Source: Pseudocalidococcus sp964653145 (lineage in GTDB: Bacteria > Cyanobacteriota > Cyanobacteriia > Thermosynechococcales > Thermosynechococcaceae). From it: a DNA stretch of 64,000 bases. Position numbers and translations under genes: made by a program. The DNA is taken from NCBI GenBank assembly GCA_964653145.1, contig CAZZCG010000005.1:99218-163217 (forward strand), in the 5' to 3' direction. Below the pieces are notes generated by a model. The model made no database searches. It had not been told where the DNA came from and saw nothing but the letters and a program-made list of their open reading frames with translations. Below, one piece after another: positions 60,902-64,000 of this stretch (positions are counted from its first letter, which is position 1; each line of letters begins with the position of its first letter).

Positions 60902-61942
60902 TTACTCCAGCACTTCCATTCGGACGGTACCCACACCGCTACTGACTAAGCCAATGACTTCAGCCGCCCCACGAGATAAGTCAATCGACCGCCCTGGGGT
61001 AAAGGGACCACGGTCATTAATCCGGACTAAAACTGAACGACCGTTGTTGAGATTGGTAACCCGAACCATTGTCCCAAAGGGAAGAGTTTTATGGGCGGCT
61101 GTCATGGCGTTTTGGTCAAACCGTTCACCGCTGGCGGTTCTGGCCCCGTGGAAACCAGGCCCGTACCAAGAGGCCACACCCGTTAATTGAGAGCGAACTG
61201 AGCCGGATCTGATATTAGCGGTGGCTACAATGGAAGAGTTGGAAGATTGCCGTCCTTCTGCCCGCTGTAATGCCGGAGCATTGCCAAATTGCCGCCGCAT
61301 CAAGTTTGTAATTGCCAACGCATCTTGGGAGAGGTTTCTACCGCCTTGGGGAAAAATTACACCGCTATTCAGAGTAACTAGGGCATCTTGACGGGGATCT
61401 TGGCCCACATAGATGCGATAGCCATTAACATCTGGTTTCCAGGCCAAGCGGATAGCATTCGGATCAACACCAGTGGCGTGCAATTGATTGAGCCGATCTG
61501 CTAATTGATTGGCTTGCACCACAGCGGTCAAGGGCGCAGTTTGCCGGGTAATCCCCAAATTAGCCGTTGAAGCCACTTGTAATCCGACCTGAGGAACACT
61601 TTGCTGGCCGACAAAGGTCATGGTTGGAATCCCCCGCAAATAGAGGGTCACTACATCCCGACCATTCAATTCATGAACAAGGGTTGTAGCAATTGGGCGA
61701 ACAGAACCTTGGGCTGTAGCGGCAGAGTTGTCAGAAGCTTGTTGACTGGATTCCCCAGAGGGTGTGGCGGTGACGGGGGAAGAAACAGCGGTGGAATTGT
61801 TGGAAGGTGCAGCGTTAGAAGCGAGGGATTGACTAGAGGTTGCAGAGTTGGATTGATCTGGGGTGGCTTCACTCCAGGGTAAAAAGCCCAAGACAGCGAG
61901 AACCGTAGTCGCCATCCCCAGAATAAGGTTTTTCTGATTCAT
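60902..61942 (-). CDS. rlpA: RlpA-like septal ring lytic transglycosylase
   Basis: A 346-residue secreted protein. A signal peptide (residues 1-26, ending about WSEA) leads to a Ser/Ala/Asn-rich stretch (about 27-80), a middle domain (about 85-235) with IYVGQDPRQDALVTLN, and a C-terminal double-psi beta-barrel (about 255-344). The latter has GVASWYGPGFHGARTASGERF, AHKTLPFGT and VRINDRGPF with the catalytic Asp. RlpA enzymes cut naked glycan strands during division. No SPOR domain is present. It is downstream of crtR on the same strand but far apart. Confidence 0.9.
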   Translation of the reverse strand: MNQKNLILGMATTVLAVLGFLPWSEATPDQSNSATSSQSLASNAAPSNNSTAVSSPVTATPSGESSQQASDNSAATAQGSVRPIATTLVHELNGRDVVTLYLRGIPTMTFVGQQSVPQVGLQVASTANLGITRQTAPLTAVVQANQLADRLNQLHATGVDPNAIRLAWKPDVNGYRIYVGQDPRQDALVTLNSGVIFPQGGRNLSQDALAITNLMRRQFGNAPALQRAEGRQSSNSSIVATANIRSGSVRSQLTGVASWYGPGFHGARTASGERFDQNAMTAAHKTLPFGTMVRVTNLNNGRSVLVRINDRGPFTPGRSIDLSRGAAEVIGLVSSGVGTVRMEVLE

Positions 61943-62397
61943 ACACGTCGTCCTAAAACAAAAGCTTGTTGAGGGTTTCTGAATAGACTGAGGTGATTAA
62001 CCGTAGATCAAGCTATTCAGTTAGACCTGTAACTCGTAGTTGAGCCGAGTTTGCCCTTCACAAGCGGGACTGTATTACCGTATCACGAACTTCTGGGAAG
62101 GCTTGTGGGGGGAATTTGCCGCCTAAAAATTACTGTCTTGGCGATTTAAAAGCTCAATTTTGGCCAAGCCCAGGCCCCGTGTAGATTTAGAGATGTTACA
62201 CTAATCGAAGAATCAATAACAAAAAACAATCATTGGCACCGCTTCTTTTGTAATTCCAAAATCAAGTTGTGATCTAAGTCACTGGGTTCTGGGAACTTTA
62301 TCCAGGACTTGTAAAATAAATTTTGCTATATGAAAGTCTGTTGGTCGCTCAAATGTTCCAGGACATTTTAGAGATTAAAGCAAAAGCTATTTTTCCG
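61943..62397. other. Intergenic region between crtR and rlpA
   Basis: A 455-bp region that carries the rlpA promoter and the crtR 3' end. It holds an imperfect 18-bp palindrome (62351-62368) and AT-rich tracts near 62210-62340. No coding frame of value was seen. Confidence 0.45.
62351..62368. repeat. 18-bp near-perfect palindrome downstream of crtR
   Basis: AAATGTTCCAGGACATTT pairs over eight positions (one T-G wobble), with two central bases unpaired. It lies 30 bp after the crtR stop (minus strand). With only TTT after the stem it is a weak terminator; an operator is also possible. Confidence 0.35.
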
Positions 62398-63360
62398 TTA
62401 AAGTTTTACCGAAGTGCGTTGGGGTTCCGATTGGGCTTCCGGAATTGCCACATTGAGCATCGGTGGTAGGGCAGTGGCTGGCTGTGAAGCAGGACGCGGA
62501 TGAATTCCAATCAGAGCGTCATATATAAAGGGGCCAAAATTTCCCGGTTCGAGAATCCCCAGGGTTTGCTTACAGCCTTTCGCATCCAAAAGTGGCTTGA
62601 CGGAATTGTAGGCAGGCTGAACCTTGTACCAGGGAATACTCGGCCAAAGATGATGAATCAGATGGTAGTTTTGTCCCAAAATTAAGAAATTCAATATCGG
62701 ACTGGGATAGACTCGGGCGTTGTGCCAGCGATTACGCTCAACATGGGGACGGTGGGGAAAATAGTCAAAAAACAACCCCAGTAATAGCCCGACAACACCG
62801 GCCGGCGAAAACCAAAAATTTAAGACGTAGTCTAAATGTCCATGCTGGGCCGCCAAGGTGACAATGGTGATCAGCAACCCGCGGCTCAAGGCCCACTCCC
62901 ACAGTTCATGGTTTCGCCACAGTCTTCGCTTAAAGAAGAAAATCTCGTGATAGAAAAAACGTGGGGCAATTAACCACAGGGGACCACCCTTGGAGACGTA
63001 ATAATCCGGATCATTGTCTGGATCATTGACGTTGGCGTGGTGCTGGATATGGACTCGTGTAAAAACTGGAAAAACGAACCCCAGCATCAAGGCACTCCCG
63101 TGGCCCAGCACAGCATTGACCAATGAATTTCGGTGGGCAACGTTGTGGGAGGCATCATGGATCACCGTTCCAACCAGATGCAGGGCCAATATATTGACAA
63201 GGAAGGTGCACCAGGCTGGCCAAGCCCATTGAAAATGCCCAAGGGTGGAGAGAACAGCTAAGCCAATAGCGGCAATGAACATAATCACTGTGGGATTAAA
63301 ATCTCCCGGCGGCCCTAAAAACTCCCGACTAATTAGGGTGCTGCTGCCTCCGTCCTTCAA
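62398..63360 (-). CDS. crtR: Beta-carotene hydroxylase CrtR
   Basis: A 320-residue membrane di-iron hydroxylase of the fatty-acid-desaturase fold that makes zeaxanthin and related xanthophylls. Three His boxes are present: HDASHNVAH (about residues 68-76), VHIQHHANVND and NYHLIHHLWPSIPWYK. The stretches PDYYVSKGGPLWLIA and NARVYPSPILN match cyanobacterial CrtR. The tail of about 25 residues (PASQPATALPPML...) is extra. The upstream region is AT-rich and may carry light-responsive promoter elements, not identified. Confidence 0.92.
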   Translation of the reverse strand: MKDGGSSTLISREFLGPPGDFNPTVIMFIAAIGLAVLSTLGHFQWAWPAWCTFLVNILALHLVGTVIHDASHNVAHRNSLVNAVLGHGSALMLGFVFPVFTRVHIQHHANVNDPDNDPDYYVSKGGPLWLIAPRFFYHEIFFFKRRLWRNHELWEWALSRGLLITIVTLAAQHGHLDYVLNFWFSPAGVVGLLLGLFFDYFPHRPHVERNRWHNARVYPSPILNFLILGQNYHLIHHLWPSIPWYKVQPAYNSVKPLLDAKGCKQTLGILEPGNFGPFIYDALIGIHPRPASQPATALPPMLNVAIPEAQSEPQRTSVKL

Positions 63361-63655
63361 GCGAATGCTCCTTACCGTTGACTGAGAAAAGTAAAGTTAT
63401 CCGACCACTGATCGGCAGATCTACTTAGGAATTCGGTAGACCTATCTCGCTAGTAGTATAACAGGCAAAATCAAACTTTTCCGAATCACCGAAATGCTTA
63501 CAGAATAAGGATTGCAAGACTTTTCATCTTTAGACTTTATCAAATTCTAAGTAAAAGAAAGGAAAAGAAAGAGAATGATTTTGATAGTATTTAGCAGTAT
63601 TTGACATAAATTTTATGCTAAAGAATAATCCAGAGTCAGTTTAGACTCAGAGTGA
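63361..63655. other. AT-rich region between crtR and a broken ORF
   Basis: About 295 bp of low GC content compared with the rest of the window, with a purine-rich tract (AAAAGAAAGGAAAAGAAAGAG at 63553-63573 area). It holds the crtR promoter (-) and a near-consensus + strand promoter at 63601-63629. A short hairpin GAGTC/GACTC (63633-63637 with 63644-63648) lies just after it. Confidence 0.5.
63601..63629 (+). promoter_or_regulatory. Near-consensus sigma-70 promoter
   Basis: TTGACA (63601-63606) and AATAAT (63624-63629) are separated by exactly 17 bp. The -35 is perfect and the -10 matches 5 of 6. It points into the broken ORF at 63656. AT-rich context raises the chance of a random match. Confidence 0.5.
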
Positions 63656-63950
63656 GCAATCAAGGCTTTGTGGGATCAGGTTAACGATTCAGCAACGGGT
63701 TGGCAACCTGGCAATCTTTGGCACATTCCCAAAGAAAGATGGGAGTGGTCGGAAGCAGAAACGGGGTTTGTTGGGCTTGGATGCAATACCTTGGAGCTTG
63801 AAGGAGGTGGAGCGTCATGCGTTAGAGATGCGGTCAAAGTTGAGCCGAGTCGAGTTTGACTGGAGTGATTATAGAAATGAAAAGATACCGCCTTTGAATG
63901 AAGGGACAGTGGGTTATTGGATTCAGCGTTACAGCCTATTTCAGAGTTAA
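63656..63950 (+). pseudogene. Frame-broken coding remnant, unknown family
   Basis: From the stop at 63653-63655 a frame reads AIKALWDQVNDSATGWQPG, then HIPKERWEWSEAETGFVGLG, and then loses sense. A second frame (+1) takes over and reads LKEVERHALEMRSKLSRVEF, then DWSDYRNEKIPPLNEGTVG and YWIQRYSLFQS to a stop at 63948-63950. Both parts look like one protein split by a frameshift at about 63765-63805. There is no good start codon, so it is probably a gene fragment about 95-98 codons long. I do not recognise the family. A recoding event or sequencing error is also possible. Confidence 0.4.
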
Positions 63951-64000
63951 GAGCTACAGTAACAACACTTGGTAAGCCAATTGTTGAAAAATGAAGAGGG

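Larger units (their letters stand above)
1..64000. repeat. Dispersed 7-mer GGCCTGG / CCAGGCC, strongly over-represented
   Basis: The heptamer GGCCTGG and its reverse complement CCAGGCC occur throughout the window on both strands, mostly inside genes and often as CAG-GCC (Gln-Ala) codons or in runs such as GGCCTGGGG. A count by eye from 28,000 to 38,000 gives about 30 copies, against roughly 1.2 expected for random sequence of even base composition. It behaves like HIP1, the octamer abundant in many cyanobacteria, which was noticed here only once (about 31080). The function is unknown; a methylase target, a mismatch-repair or conversion signal, or codon-pair bias are all possible. Confidence 0.75.

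Noticed and set aside
1..64000. CRISPR arrays, prophage, insertion sequences or restriction/defence operons
   Set aside because: No regularly spaced repeats, transposase, integrase, capsid, methylase or cas-like product was recognised anywhere in the window.

Overview
The window is chromosomal DNA from a unicellular cyanobacterium. The marker genes are photosystem II psbEFLJ with rubA and ycf48, the complete kaiABC clock, CP12, sqdB (sulfolipid), crtR (carotenoid hydroxylase), a cytochrome cM-like protein, and several families largely limited to cyanobacteria (DUF3067, DUF3120, DUF4359, DUF7219-like). KaiB and KaiC look most like those of the Thermosynechococcus / Synechococcus PCC 6312 group, but this placement is from memory. 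The 7-mer GGCCTGG/CCAGGCC is very abundant, while the usual cyanobacterial HIP1 octamer (GCGATCGC) was seen only once, near 31080. Genes are dense, mostly housekeeping, and change strand often. No CRISPR array, prophage or intact insertion sequence was seen.

Layout: 1-2.4 kb holds a NitT/TauT-type ABC importer (5' end cut by the window). 2.4-7.6 kb holds a small membrane protein, a ClC channel/antiporter, a secreted protein, dxr, an unusual 454-bp leader region, tsaC and a DUF4359 protein. A tRNA-His follows, then the rubA / ycf48 / psbEFLJ photosystem II assembly cluster (8.0-10.4 kb). 10.5-17.8 kb holds small conserved proteins, a beta-propeller protein, an orphan sugar-type ABC permease, EVE protein, tatC and an acetolactate synthase-type enzyme. 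18-24.6 kb holds sqdB-purK, cytM, a type II NADH dehydrogenase, an SDR and an HtrA protease. 24.6-28.3 kb holds a NadD-NrtR-like fusion divergent from aroB, which is followed by a TerB/Coq4-like gene.

28.5-34.4 kb holds an FHA-PAS-GGDEF-EAL protein, thiS, thiE and selO. 34.6-43 kb holds a zinc-ribbon membrane protein, a GT39-like glycosyltransferase, phoU, a MoeB-rhodanese protein, a multi-GAF protein with a degenerate kinase domain, and queA. 43-50.9 kb holds an RND efflux pair, a LolA-like protein, murE and a CAP protein. 51-55.8 kb holds DUF3120, an ABC ATPase and kaiABC (reverse strand). 56-63.4 kb holds a small secreted protein, dxs, cp12, a fructosamine-kinase-family gene, ureF, rlpA and crtR. 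The last 400 bp are AT-rich with a near-consensus promoter and a frame-broken coding remnant.

Functional links: dxr and dxs supply isoprenoids for the crtR carotenoid branch and for quinone tails. aroB and the Coq4-like gene may connect chorismate supply to quinone head groups (inference). rubA, ycf48 and psbEFLJ act together in photosystem II assembly. MoeB-rhodanese, thiS and thiE belong to sulfur-carrier and thiamin chemistry. Four of about 13 convergent gene pairs end in the same 4-bp stop-codon overlap. The best candidates for something new are the Coq4-like gene beside aroB, the NadD-NrtR-like fusion with a broken Nudix box, the dxr/tsaC leader (dyad, terminator-like hairpin, 29-aa membrane ORF), and the promoter plus broken ORF at the right end.
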